Shown: positions 1-10,566 of the stretch, piece by piece
How positions within the stretch are numbered: the first letter of the stretch is position 1
Layout: the number at the start of each line of letters is the position of its first letter
DNA from: Hippophae tibetana
Taxonomy: Eukaryota > Streptophyta > Magnoliopsida > Rosales > Elaeagnaceae
Assembly (NCBI GenBank): GCA_037013495.1
Contig: CM072806.1
Span: 16,909,001 to 16,973,000, forward strand
Reading direction: 5' to 3'
Length of the DNA stretch: 64,000 bases
Position numbers and translations under genes: made by a program
The notes under the pieces: generated by a model
Databases searched by the model: none
What the model was told of the DNA's origin: nothing
What the model saw: the letters and a program-made list of their open reading frames with translations, nothing else

Positions 1-322
1 GTTAACATAAAATTAAATCTTGTTCTAAACAAATGTTCGACCATGGAAACAATAAATAAATAAAGGTCCAGTAAAAGAAACCGGACTTGTCAAATTCTAG
101 CTAACATGAGGCACTTGTTTGCCGATTTTGCAAGGATTTATAAAGGTCACTTAAAGAATTAAAACCCACATGGGAGGAACATGACCAGTAGGACTTTGAA
201 ATATATCATTGTGCTTTGTAAAAAACCTTTAGTTCCTAGAAACCTCGGGTAATGAAGGGTTTTTTTTGCGTTTCATGGTCTCATGAACGTTATTTTGTAG
301 GAATTTTGCATGACTAATAAAA

Positions 323-763
323 CTAATTTGAGCCAAAGCTGAAACATGATTAGGTTCAGAAAAGGTACCATTAACAAGATCTCAAGAAATGCTATTAAGA
401 AGATATAAACTACTAAGGCAGTTCATTTTCTAGTGTCCACTGATAGAAATCTTGACATGAGAGACATACCTTTGAGATCGAAGTTGAATATCAGCTTCAT
501 TTGCTAGAACACTGAGAGAACTGAAGGATCTGCAGTACATGGATCGATAAAAACATGAGAAATAAAATTCCTTTAGTAATTGAAATGTCAATTGCGTAAA
601 CTGGGTAATTTATTTTTTTATTTTGAGAATTAAACTGTGTCACTTTAAGTGAGAACGTAAGCTACTAAGGCTAAGATCCTCTGCTTACTTTGTTGGGTGC
701 TTGTTTTTGCTGACTTAACGGTGTATATTATATCTTACATGTTAGGTGTGATACAAATAATAA

Positions 764-802
<39 letters not shown>

Positions 803-2514
803 TAACTATAAATTTAACAACTGCATTGGATATGAAATGAATGTTTGACATGAAAAGTAAACCAAAAACAAGCACAAAGATCGACAAAAAAAGACAAGAA
901 GAAGAAGAAGATCCAGGTTCAATTTTTATTCTGCCTTTGTAAAAAATTTAATCATTTTTAAATAAGCCTCCCCTTGTTATTCAACAGACTGATTTACTAA
1001 TAAACAATACCAGGTTAACATTAAATACAGCTACAGCCACCAAACCTGAAAAATTATAAAGTAAATGTGTTCTAAGCAACAAAACATGCACCAAACCGAA
1101 AGTGCCAATATCACGCCAAATAAAGTTACCTTATAAGATCATTCAATAAAGTTTCCGCTTTCAACTTTACAGGATCTTTATTGCCAAGCAAAGAGGACGC
1201 ATTCTTCACAATCAGCCGGAATGTGCAAACCTGTGATGGTTAGAAAACTTGAATAGAATGTATTTCACAAAGTCGACTCAAGACCTCCATCATCCTATGT
1301 TATATTAGAAGACTGTAAATATTGTATAGAGTCCATAAACAAGGCACTCAATCATTCAATCCTAAAAGTTAACACTTAGATAGCAATATTCATACTTAGT
1401 TGTTAACCCCACATTAGTATCATTTTAAAAAATGTGAGACTTTTTGTTTCTTTTTATTTTAACATTCCCTCAAAATGTAAGTCGTTTGACTTAATACTTT
1501 GTATTTTTAATTAATTTTATTAAAATAAATTTGTATTTCATCTAACTTTATACAATCTATTTTATTATTATATTCTTCTTCTTCTTTTGATCACTTGTCT
1601 TTCTTTTTTTCCTTCAAAGGCCATGTGTTGTATTTTTTTTGTTCACTTGTATTTGTTTTTCTTACAAGGTTCATATATTTTTATTTTTATTTATTTTATT
1701 TTCTTTTCTTTGTACCCCAATAATAGCAATATAATACTCGTGTTTATTTTCACTTAAAAAACCCAATGCGACTCTCTTTTTTTTAACTCTATTAAGTTAT
1801 AAAGAATCCTGAATCTCTATACTATACGCCATTGTACACATCAAACACCCAGTAGACACACCTCCACTCCCGTTTTGGATTGAAACGAGACAAACGAATT
1901 CCTCTCTTCTGGAACGCAATCCCTAGCAGCGGATTGCAATAAACTCTGAAATTCCTTCTTGTCCCTATTATCTGAAGAATCACTAGCCGCTGTAGAAGAC
2001 CAAACAAATTATTAAACGAATCCTAATAAAACAAATACATACAAATATAAAAATGCGAAAAGAGAGAGAAGTACTGAGTAAGATATAAGCGGTTCGAAGA
2101 CTCTGTCTAGAGGCATCGACCGGTGCCAAGAGGAACCTAGATGAGTTCTTCTTCTGCTCCTTCAACCAGTCCCTAGGTCCTGCTGCGTACGAAACACGAA
2201 AATTAAGCCTTAAAGAGACTGAAGGAGGGAAGAAGGGAGGGAGGGATGGGAGAGAGAGAAACAAATGAGCACTAACAAATGCCGATCGAAAAGGCAGTAG
2301 CAGGAAAGGTCCAAAAAAGAGAAGGCGAAATGAACGAGAGTACAGCAACGTCTCTACGAGAGATGTTGATCTCAAGATGAAGACATTGATGTGGTCGTTG
2401 TTTCCATGAGAGTCTGGGATTTGAAATGGGAGGTTTTGGAGGGAAGGAAGAGAAAACTGTGGGCGTTACACGGGAAGAAGGGGTTAAGATAAGGTGGCAT
2501 ACAGGTAGCGCCAT
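323..2514 (-). CDS. Probable thylakoid-lumen protein, six exons, family not named
   Basis: Exons on the minus strand: 2514-2277, 2182-2075, 1989-1862, 1230-1130, 529-470 and 338-323. All junctions are GT-AG and the phases join to a 216-residue frame. The ATG at 2514 is the first in frame; the open frame upstream starts only with TTG. Residues 1-50 are rich in Ser, Pro and Thr like a chloroplast transit peptide. They are followed by Ser-Arg-Arg-Asp-Val, a hydrophobic stretch and Ala-Thr-Ala (about 52-73), which looks like a twin-arginine lumen signal. The mature part is soluble and helical, starting near GPRDWLKEQKK and containing conserved-looking blocks SRFLLAPVDASRQSL and DPVKLKAETLLNDLIRS. 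I do not recognise the family; thylakoid-lumen or PSII-assembly roles are only a guess. Exons 1-5 are well supported. The five-codon last exon is weak, and the gene could instead run off the left edge. Confidence 0.72.
766..800. repeat. AT dinucleotide microsatellite
   Basis: About 17 uninterrupted TA units, inside the intron between exons 4 and 5 of the minus-strand gene. Confidence 0.9.
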
Positions 2515-2999
2515 TTGTGGAAGTTTTGTATCACGCGATCTTAGCAAAGTCCACAGGTAGTTTTATATAGTGGCAACTCTTTTTAAGTTCTAACTAGGGA
2601 ATTAATTAGGGAAATTTTTTAAAAATAAAATGAGAGCTTTAAAAATCATGTAACAAAAATAGTAGCTAATAGAAAATGTGATTCAATTAAAATATATTTA
2701 ATATTAAATGAATTTAAATTATTATAAATTGAATTGAATGATATTCATTATATATAATGTGTGACTTTTTTTAATAAAAAAATATATTATTTAAATATAA
2801 AAAATGTTATTTTTATGATTAAAATTATAATTATTCAAAATAAATGTTTTTTTATCAAATAAGTTTTTTTTTTACATAAATCGCATTGCAGTGTCGTTTA
2901 ATTTTTTTATACATAATTATCTTATTTTATGTACTAATTAAGACTTCTTTTTATATTATTAGCCTATTTTGTTATTGTGTTTCTTTATCTTTGATGATA
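2515..2999. other. 5' flank of the lumen-protein gene, AT-rich
   Basis: The first 60 bases are probably the 5' leader and proximal promoter of the minus-strand gene. The rest is very AT-rich without coding potential or a repeat I can name. Confidence 0.5.
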
Positions 3000-3345
3000 C
3001 ATGATAAATTTAATCGACAATCAAATAAATGTTTGATTAGATCTGAAGATTCTTATATGTAGGATAAATTATACGAAAATTAATTATTCTTCTAACTTAA
3101 ATAGGTAACCATAATCTAAATGAGAAGTAGAAAAGCTAACTTATGGAATATTTTTACAAACTCTATCAATTCAGTTACTATAAAAGTATAAAACAATATA
3201 CTCAATTCAACACACAATAAAAATAACTAGTATATAAAAAAACAACATTCTTCAGAATACACACTAGTGATGGTGTGCCTCATAGACTCCTATCCAGACT
3301 AATAAATTTTTATTTTGTACAAGTATGAATTCAACTACAATTTTT
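3000..3345 (-). repeat. Family A dispersed repeat, copy 1 (short fragment)
   Basis: The block around 3050-3130 (a 'cttatatgtagga' stretch, then 'aaataggtaaccata') and the block at 3262-3310 ('cacactagtga', then 'cctatccagactaataaa') recur in the same order at 49.6-49.9 kb. In reverse they recur at 36.5-36.8 kb. Strand is assigned relative to the 35-37 kb copy. The fragment is short and diverged. Family identity is unknown; it may be part of a long LTR. Confidence 0.55.
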
Positions 3346-4470
3346 TTATAATAGGTGATCGATGCAAAATTATAAGTGTATATTATCGTAATTTTATAAT
3401 AAAGTGATAAGAATAATATCGTCTTTAGAGATTAGTAACTTACTTTTGATAAATACCAAAATTATATTAATCTCAATTTTATCTAGAAAAGTCACCAAAA
3501 TTTTTCTAATTGAAATTTAAAATAAAATGAATTTAAATAAAATAAAAGATATTGTTTAAAAATTAAATCAATGGGAAAAAAACTTCTAGAAAATTGATTT
3601 CACCTAATCCTTTACTATACTTTACTTGTCTAGCTAGTTGAATTTAATTTTCTCTGCTTGTTAACAATCTCCAAAAAATATCCAAAAGTTTTTTTTCAAT
3701 AATTAATTAGAAACATTCTTGTTTATCAATTTACACAAAAGTATGTAATTTAATAAAGAAAGAAAACATTAAGACCAATGATTTTAATACTACACAAGTT
3801 TATATAAATATTTTGATCTCTATATTTACCTATGTTGAAATATTCCAAATCTATCTTATAATTTCTTCTTTTGATAGTAAATCACAAGACTAAAACTCTA
3901 AAATAATCATTTCATGGCTATTGAAAATGAATCAAATAAGATGGTTCTATTTCTTAATCTTTTTGACTTGCTCCTACGAAACCAAGATCGAAAAGATTGA
4001 GAAAAATTAGTCATTTACAACCACTGATGAAGTATTGCTTGAAAAGATAAGGATTTGTAATTCTTTTTATTTTAGAAATTGAATGGATTCAAAAAATAAG
4101 GAGAGTATCAGAATTAACAAAATTAATATAACAATTGCTATAAGGAATAAGAGAGAAAAGAGCACATTTAGGGTCATTTTTAAGAAGAGATTTTGGAGAT
4201 TTCATAAGCTTTTCTTAATAATTGTTTCTTTAGTTTTTTGTGATAATAATGTTGATTGTTATGGAATCTAGTTAATTTAATAATGTGATTGTGGGTGAGT
4301 CTAAGCCCTAGACTATATTTTAATTAATTTATTGTTATGATAATTTTAATTTCAATTCATGATTTGTGATGTGTTCAATTTTATGTTTAAATGTCAAAAC
4401 TATTTATGTATGAATTAGAGTAATTAACTAATTTGTTGCATGAATATGTTTATATCTAATCTAAGATATT
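3346..4470. other. AT-rich intergenic DNA
   Basis: No gene is supported. A 62-codon ATG frame at 4083-4271 is Lys/Ile-rich low complexity and has no recognisable domain. Nothing else stands out. Confidence 0.5.
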
Positions 4471-4475
4471 AGTAT

Positions 4476-4812
4476 TGTTATAAACTCAAGTCTAACATAA
4501 CCCAATAAGACTTCATTGAGTTAAGGATTGTCCAAACTTATAAACAACATTGCTACCTAACTCCTGGCCGATGTGGGACAAACAAATCTTTCACACTCTC
4601 CCTCACATCGGACAATGGTGGTCTTAGTTTTGAGCCACGGTGAGAGCTGAATGGAGATCCACACATAGGACCAAGGTCTAACTTTGATAGCATGTTATAA
4701 ACTTAGACCTAACTCAATCCAATAAAATCTCATTGAGTTAAGGATTGTCTAAACTTATAAGTAACACTACTATCTAACTCATGGTCAATGTGAGACAAAC
4801 AAATCTTTCACA
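4476..4812 (-). mobile_element. TRIM (terminal-repeat retrotransposon in miniature)
   Basis: Two direct repeats of 120 bp (4476-4595 and 4693-4812) each start TG and end CA and flank a core of about 97 bp. Five-base target duplications AGTAT lie immediately outside (4471-4475 and 4813-4817). Next to the right repeat, read on the minus strand, is a sequence resembling the Met-tRNA primer-binding site, which sets the orientation. The element has no coding capacity, as expected for a TRIM. The two repeats are roughly 80-85% alike by eye, so the insertion is old. Its structure looks whole. Confidence 0.85.
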
Positions 4813-4817
4813 AGTAT

Positions 4818-6516
4818 GTAATCGCTAATATTCTTATTTGAAGTGGTAGTACTGTCACAAATATAGGTGAGTACCTTTGTTAAATATTAAACGATTGTTC
4901 TAATCCTGCATAGTTTAATTATTATCTTTTTAGATCTGCAATTAATGAATTAAATATAGTAATTGTATATCTAAGTTGTTCAATATTTAAGTTAATTAAT
5001 AAGAATACCTTTAATCAATTACATGGTAAGAAAATATGAAAAATCTTAAGCGAATCTAGACTTTTAAAGATAAAGTTAAGAATTGAAGAATATTTTTTAA
5101 CTTATAAAAATAATTTAAAACTTAAGAAATTAATTTACATTTATGATACAATTAATTAAATTTAGGCTAAATGTGAGAATAGTTTCATTATCACATATGT
5201 TTCAATATTTTTGTACAAATTATTTTATTAATTTTTGTTATTTTCTTTAAAAAAAATACTCATTTTAATAATTTTAATTGACTTATTAACGAATTAATAA
5301 TTAAGAGTATATATTATCATCAATACTTATAGATATGAAAACCATTATTTTTAAAATTACTTATCAATTACATATAATCATTTATATTAAAGTATTCTTA
5401 ATCTTGTCACTTAAAAACTCATATCCAAGGAAATATCCACTTAAGAATAAAATGAACACTGGCAAGAAAATATCCACTTAAGAATATCATGTTATTGAAG
5501 AAGGAAGCGAGATGTCCAAATGGGTCATTGGCTAAGAATTTCCCTACGCTAATTTTCCCTTTTGTGCTGGTAATTTGATCGGCCTTGAATCAAAATTTCA
5601 ACTTATAAACACACATTCAGAATGGGTCAAAGATCGTTGTCATCGAATGACCCAAAATCATGTAAAGTCCCCCTAAAACTCCCAAATTTCTTACCCATTT
5701 TTGGCGTTTCAATTTCCAAAATAACCTCACAACTAAATATCAATCGATTATGACCCGGTAAAATCCTCCATCTGTAAAAAAGTTTAAATGGAGCCTTGAC
5801 TTCAAAGGATAAGTCACTCAAAAGCCCCATTGATAAATTGCCTCAAGATTATGAATTAATTATCTTTTATTCACATAATATATAAAATTATTTATAAATA
5901 TATTTAATTTTTTTCTTAGTTATAATTATATCTGTATAAATAAAAATATATCCATCATTTTATTATTACTTATACATTATATATATAATTATAACTTTAA
6001 ATATTTCAAACATTAAACATATTTTTATAGTTATTTAAACGTTATAAACATAATTATAACTAAATGAATATTTTAAATATATTTGTAATTAATTACAAAA
6101 AATTAGATCATAAAACATAATTAATCTCTCTTTTAAGTTATCTAAATTTACACTTATATTTATATTTAATTTTTTGTTGAAAAATAAATAATTTTTTCTT
6201 TTTTAAATTATTTAAAAACGTATCATATTATAATTAATATAAATATAATGTAATATTAATATTAAAATATTAATTATTATTTTTACTTTATAATTTTTAT
6301 CGATTACAAAATCTAAAAATAAAATAATTACGCATTTTAAGAGTTACTTTAATTACATTCAACACTCGAGAGTAAAGAGTAATTTCTTCCATAGTATTAC
6401 CACTCATAAAACAAATCACCAATGTATTCAAGACTCCGAATCAAATCATTTTGATAGAAAGCTCATTCCCCCCGTCATCCTCCTCCAACAACTACTCTCA
6501 TATAGCAGAGTCAACC
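4818..6516. other. Intergenic DNA and 5' flank of the glycosylase gene
   Basis: AT-rich with no supported gene. A 67-codon ATG frame at 5627-5830 (minus) sits in a locally more GC-rich patch but has no recognisable domain. A short phrase, 'atatccacttaagaat', occurs twice about 40 bases apart (near 5430 and 5470). The last 150 bases should contain the promoter and leader of the gene at 6517; no clear TATA box was seen. Confidence 0.45.
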
Positions 6517-9500
6517 ATGGATCGAAGACCCTTGGGCGAGCAGAGTCAGCAGACACAAACCGAAACCCAAAGCCAAGCTCTGCAACACCATGAACCACCC
6601 AACACCACTGTTTCTATCGCCACAACTAGTATAGCTCCGACCAGCACCACAACCTCCGAATTAAGCAATGCTCCTGCTCAGTCCTCTTCGCCTCCCTCCA
6701 AAATCCCATTGCGTCCGAGTAAAATCCGAAAGTTCTCACCTGATAACCATAACAACCCAGACTCAAATTCTTCTTCCTCTTCGTTATCCCAAGCCATTGT
6801 ACCCTTGCCCGAAAACAACCCCAAGCCCTTGTCCACCATCACTACACTACCCACAAAGTCAAAGGTCGTTCAGCCACGCGCCGTCCCACTTAGAATGGTA
6901 GCGCGTTCGCTCACGTCTGACGGCGACTTGGAGCTCGCTCTCCGTCATCTACGAGGTGCCGATCCATTACTCGCACCGTTAATCGATAATCACCCACCAC
7001 CGACCTTCGACACTTACCAATCTCCGTTCCTTGCCTTAACTCGAAGCATTATCTACCAACAGCTCGCTCCTAAAGCTGGTGCGTCGATCTACACGCGCTT
7101 CCTCGCGCTCTGTGGTGGCGAAGCAGGTGTTGTTCCTGAGGCTATACTTGCCCTTAATCCCCAGCAACTTCGTCAAATTGGGGTTTCGGCTCGTAAAGCT
7201 AGTTATCTTCAAGACCTAGCAAGGAAGTACGATAATGGGATTTTGTCTGATTCCGCGATTGTAAATATGGACGACAAGTCGTTGTTCACGATGTTGACAA
7301 TGGTTAATGGAATTGGGTCTTGGTCTGTACACATGTTCATGATCTTTTCGTTACATAGGCCCGATGTACTTCCAATAAATGATCTCAATGTGAGGAAAGG
7401 AGTTCAGATTCTTTATAGTTTGGATGAGTTGCCAAGGCCGTCTCAGATGGACCATTTGTGTGAGAAGTGGAAGCCTTATAGGTCAGTAGCAGCTTGGTAT
7501 ATGTGGAGGCTTTCTGAATTGAAAAGAGCTCAGTCGAGTGCTGTAGCAGTCGCTTCTTCTGGTAGTCTGCAGCATCGGCAACCGGGAGAACAACACCTTC
7601 AGCAACCACAGATGATGGATCCCCTCAATATTCTCAATATTGGGTACGATCCTTTCCAATTTTGCTACTGATTCTGTTACTTTAGTGCGTTCTCTACGAT
7701 GTTTCATGTTGCTTGTTTTAGCTGGCTTTGCCAAAAATCATGCGTCCTCTAGTGGGCCATGTTATAAAAGGCTATTTAAAATACTGAGACGGTTTTTCTA
7801 AAGTAAGGCAAGGTGTAAGCGCCAAGGCGAGCCGAGGCGTAAGCCTCAAACTTCACCTCAAAAACTTAAAAAAAAAAATTGAATATAATAAATTATATGG
7901 AATAAGCATGAAAATGATAATAGAACACACAAAATAAATCATTTAGTGTTGTAGCTATATCTCTCAAATATCAATTTGGGGCTATCAGAGGCATCAATTA
8001 TTGTGGAAGTAGAATACAAAGTTGAAGTTAAACAAAAATGTTTGAGCAATGTGTGCATAAAAGATGGAGCTTTAGACTCGAAAGAAAAAGAAGAAATAGA
8101 AATATAAATAGTCAAATAGGGAATAGTGTTCCTTGAAAGATTGAAACTTAGGAATTGCCAAATTTGATGGTGCAAAAGGCAATGGAAAAGGAAGGTGAGA
8201 GTTGGAGGAAGATTGAAGAATATAAAAGAAGCAACCCTAATCTTGTTTGTTCGTAAGATTTTGATATTCCTCTTTTCGTCTTTATTAATTTTGACTTACT
8301 ATCTTTTATAAATATTAATAAAATTGAATCAGGGTATTATAGGTAACCGATGAAACGAAACATTAAAGGCTACAACCTCAATTACCTCGAGACATAAAAG
8401 CTTTAAGGCATGCACCTCATACCAACAAATCGTAAGCCTTACTCTACCGGCTACCGGCTATAGTCTTGAACCTTTTTTTTTAATGCCTCTCAATATAGCC
8501 TTTTTCAATAATAGTAGTGGGTTGTAGAAATTGGGTGCTTTGTTGAGAGCAGTTTTATGAATGGGGGATTTTTGTTCTTGGGTTCCATTAATTTAGCTGC
8601 AGAGTAAACAGAAATGCATGAGTTTTTCATGTTTCTGGGCATGTCACCTCAATTTTGTTGCAAAATTACTATTTTATATGAGGCATTAGTTTCTTTCATA
8701 GGTAATAAACTTGCAGTAGATAATGACTTGTTGAGATTGTGAATGGGGTAAATCATGCTATTGAAGAAGGATATTGAGGACCAGGTGATGTTTGTTTGTC
8801 TTCTTGTGCATACTGGCATCTGAATTATGCTTGCTTCAGATGTTACTGAGAATTAAATTACTCCTTTAATGTTATTAACTGCATGTTGTCAGAGCAAATG
8901 GTAACCTAAAATCTTATTTCCATGTGAAACTACAGCCATATTCTTCCACTGAAAGTTATTGCTATATAATAGTATTAAGTTTTATGTAGAAAGTGGGTTT
9001 AAAGCAACATTGTTTGCACGCAATGGGGTTCTCTTTGTGTATTTTGAAGGAAAATTTTGTAAACTGTGGATCGTGTGATAGACATTTTTGTCATTTGAAG
9101 AGGTGGAAATCTGGGCCTGGATGTTAGCTTGCATTTGAGTCTGTAATATTTATCTACTAAACTATCTGTTTAGAAACTATTATAATTTCTCTTTTCCAAT
9201 GTTTTAGGGAAAATATAGCCACTGATAATTTTTGGTCTGTTATCTTTTAAATGGGTTGTCCTTGTTAAGGTATGCATTCAGAAGTGATAATCATTGTCAG
9301 AATTTGAACCATAATCTACTATTAGGATCTGATCTTCAATCATTCTAAACTCTCTTGCTGAAAGGTGTCAAACTTAGGCACTAACTGATGTTTTTGCATC
9401 TTTAGGATAAAGAAAATAATTCCTGTCAGAGCTTTGGAGGAAACTTATTGCTTTGATGGTATTGAAGATTTCTTTCAACAATGTTTCATTGTTATGGTCA

Positions 9501-10566
9501 TTAATGCTGTTTAACTGAGGAGTTGCTTTGGTTGATGCCCTTGTATATATGTGTGTAACTGTGTATCTAAAGTTTTCTAAATTCAGGTACATGCTATTGA
9601 GAATTGGTGATTGTTTGTGGTTTTTAAGGCTGGTTTTTTCTTATCTCTAAGGAAACTGTATCTTCGAACATTTCAGATCTTCTCTATCTTAATGTTAGCC
9701 AAGAAGTAAAGCATCATTGAAGCCTTTAAAATGGTTTGGTGAGGCTTATATGTTGATGTCTTTAGCTACTCAATAGAGAGAGTGAGATTATCTTCTACAG
9801 GCTGGGAGCCTGGAGCCAATTTAGAATGATATGGAAAGTATGTAATGATGTATAAAATATTGTGGCTTTCAGGGGTTTAAATGCGTGTAATTTAGGAAAC
9901 TGAAATCTGAAGATTCTACCAACACCAACATAACTTAAGGTGATAGAGAGAGAGCCAGATGATACAGTGCCCTGGGCAACTCTTAAACTATCACTAATAT
10001 TTTTATAGGCTTAGTGCATTCTTTTTACCTTTGATCGTTCAGTGGTTGGTTTTTGTCTCAACCTGATACATAAGTTATTTGGAATTTTGTTATCATTTTT
10101 TGGATATAGTCTTTAGCAGTTAGGCTTCATGAATTTGGAATCATTTTCATATGTATACCTGATTTGGGATTATGTTTAGATTTTCTTTGTAAACATCAAA
10201 TTTTGATTTTTACTTCATGATGACTATAACTGTATTGCAATCTCTGCTGCTTATGTCCCCCCTCCTATCATTATCACTGGTTTATGTGGTTTTTCTCCGA
10301 TCTTGAATAACCAAGCAGTTGAAACCTTTTAATAATGTCATATTGTTTTATCATATCATCTAGATTACCTTTTATAGCACACAATATTTATTATTAAATG
10401 TCTTATAACGAGTATAGTGGGTCGAAAAAAAAAACCCTACTGTTTTTACTCTAGTTTTTCAGCACACTGTTATTTACTCTATCATAGCTAATGATATGCA
10501 TGTTCTGCATACAGTTCAGGACAGGCCATGGAGAACCAATTTAGGGCATGCACCTGGGGGCAATGA
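6517..10566 (+). CDS. HhH-GPD DNA glycosylase (AlkA-like 3-methyladenine DNA glycosylase II type), two exons
   Basis: Base-excision-repair enzyme that removes alkylated bases from DNA, presumably nuclear. Exon 1 is 6517-7643 and exon 2 is 10515-10566; joined they give 392 residues. The open frame extends upstream to a TTG at 6451, but the ATG at 6517 sits in ACCATGG, a strong plant start context. Residues 1-120 are a low-complexity Ser/Pro/Gln/Thr leader. The catalytic domain runs from about 130 to 335. The helix-hairpin-helix is TMVNGIGSWSVHMF (261-274), followed by RPDVLPINDLNV (281-292) with the catalytic Asp at about 289. Exon 1 ends with GG before GTACGA, and exon 2 starts after an ACAG acceptor. 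The new C-terminus ends ACTWGQ, which from memory resembles the end of plant homologues. Without splicing, the frame would stop at 7671. The 2871-base intron holds a DNA-transposon-like insert. Confidence 0.88.
7799..8446. mobile_element. Putative non-autonomous DNA transposon inside the glycosylase intron
   Basis: The left edge (about 7800, 'aaagtaaggc') and the right edge (about 8436-8445, 'gccttactct') are inverted copies of each other. Next to both are related 'aggcgtaagcctcaaa'-type motifs, a phrase often seen in plant repeats. It has no coding potential. I could not define a target-site duplication, so the edges and superfamily are uncertain. Confidence 0.4.

Noticed and set aside
1983-2375. 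130-codon minus-strand frame over the first exons of the lumen-protein gene
   Set aside because: It reads through the first intron in another phase. Only its middle (GPRDWLKEQKK...) is a true exon, already used in the spliced model.
4083-4271. 62-codon Lys/Ile-rich ATG frame
   Set aside because: Low complexity in AT-rich DNA with no family resemblance.
5627-5830. 67-codon ATG frame on the minus strand
   Set aside because: No recognisable domain, no splice partners found, and a single short frame is expected by chance.
6451-6516. N-terminal extension of the glycosylase frame
   Set aside because: The frame opens at TTG, not ATG. The ATG at 6517 has a strong context, so the extra 22 codons are treated as leader.
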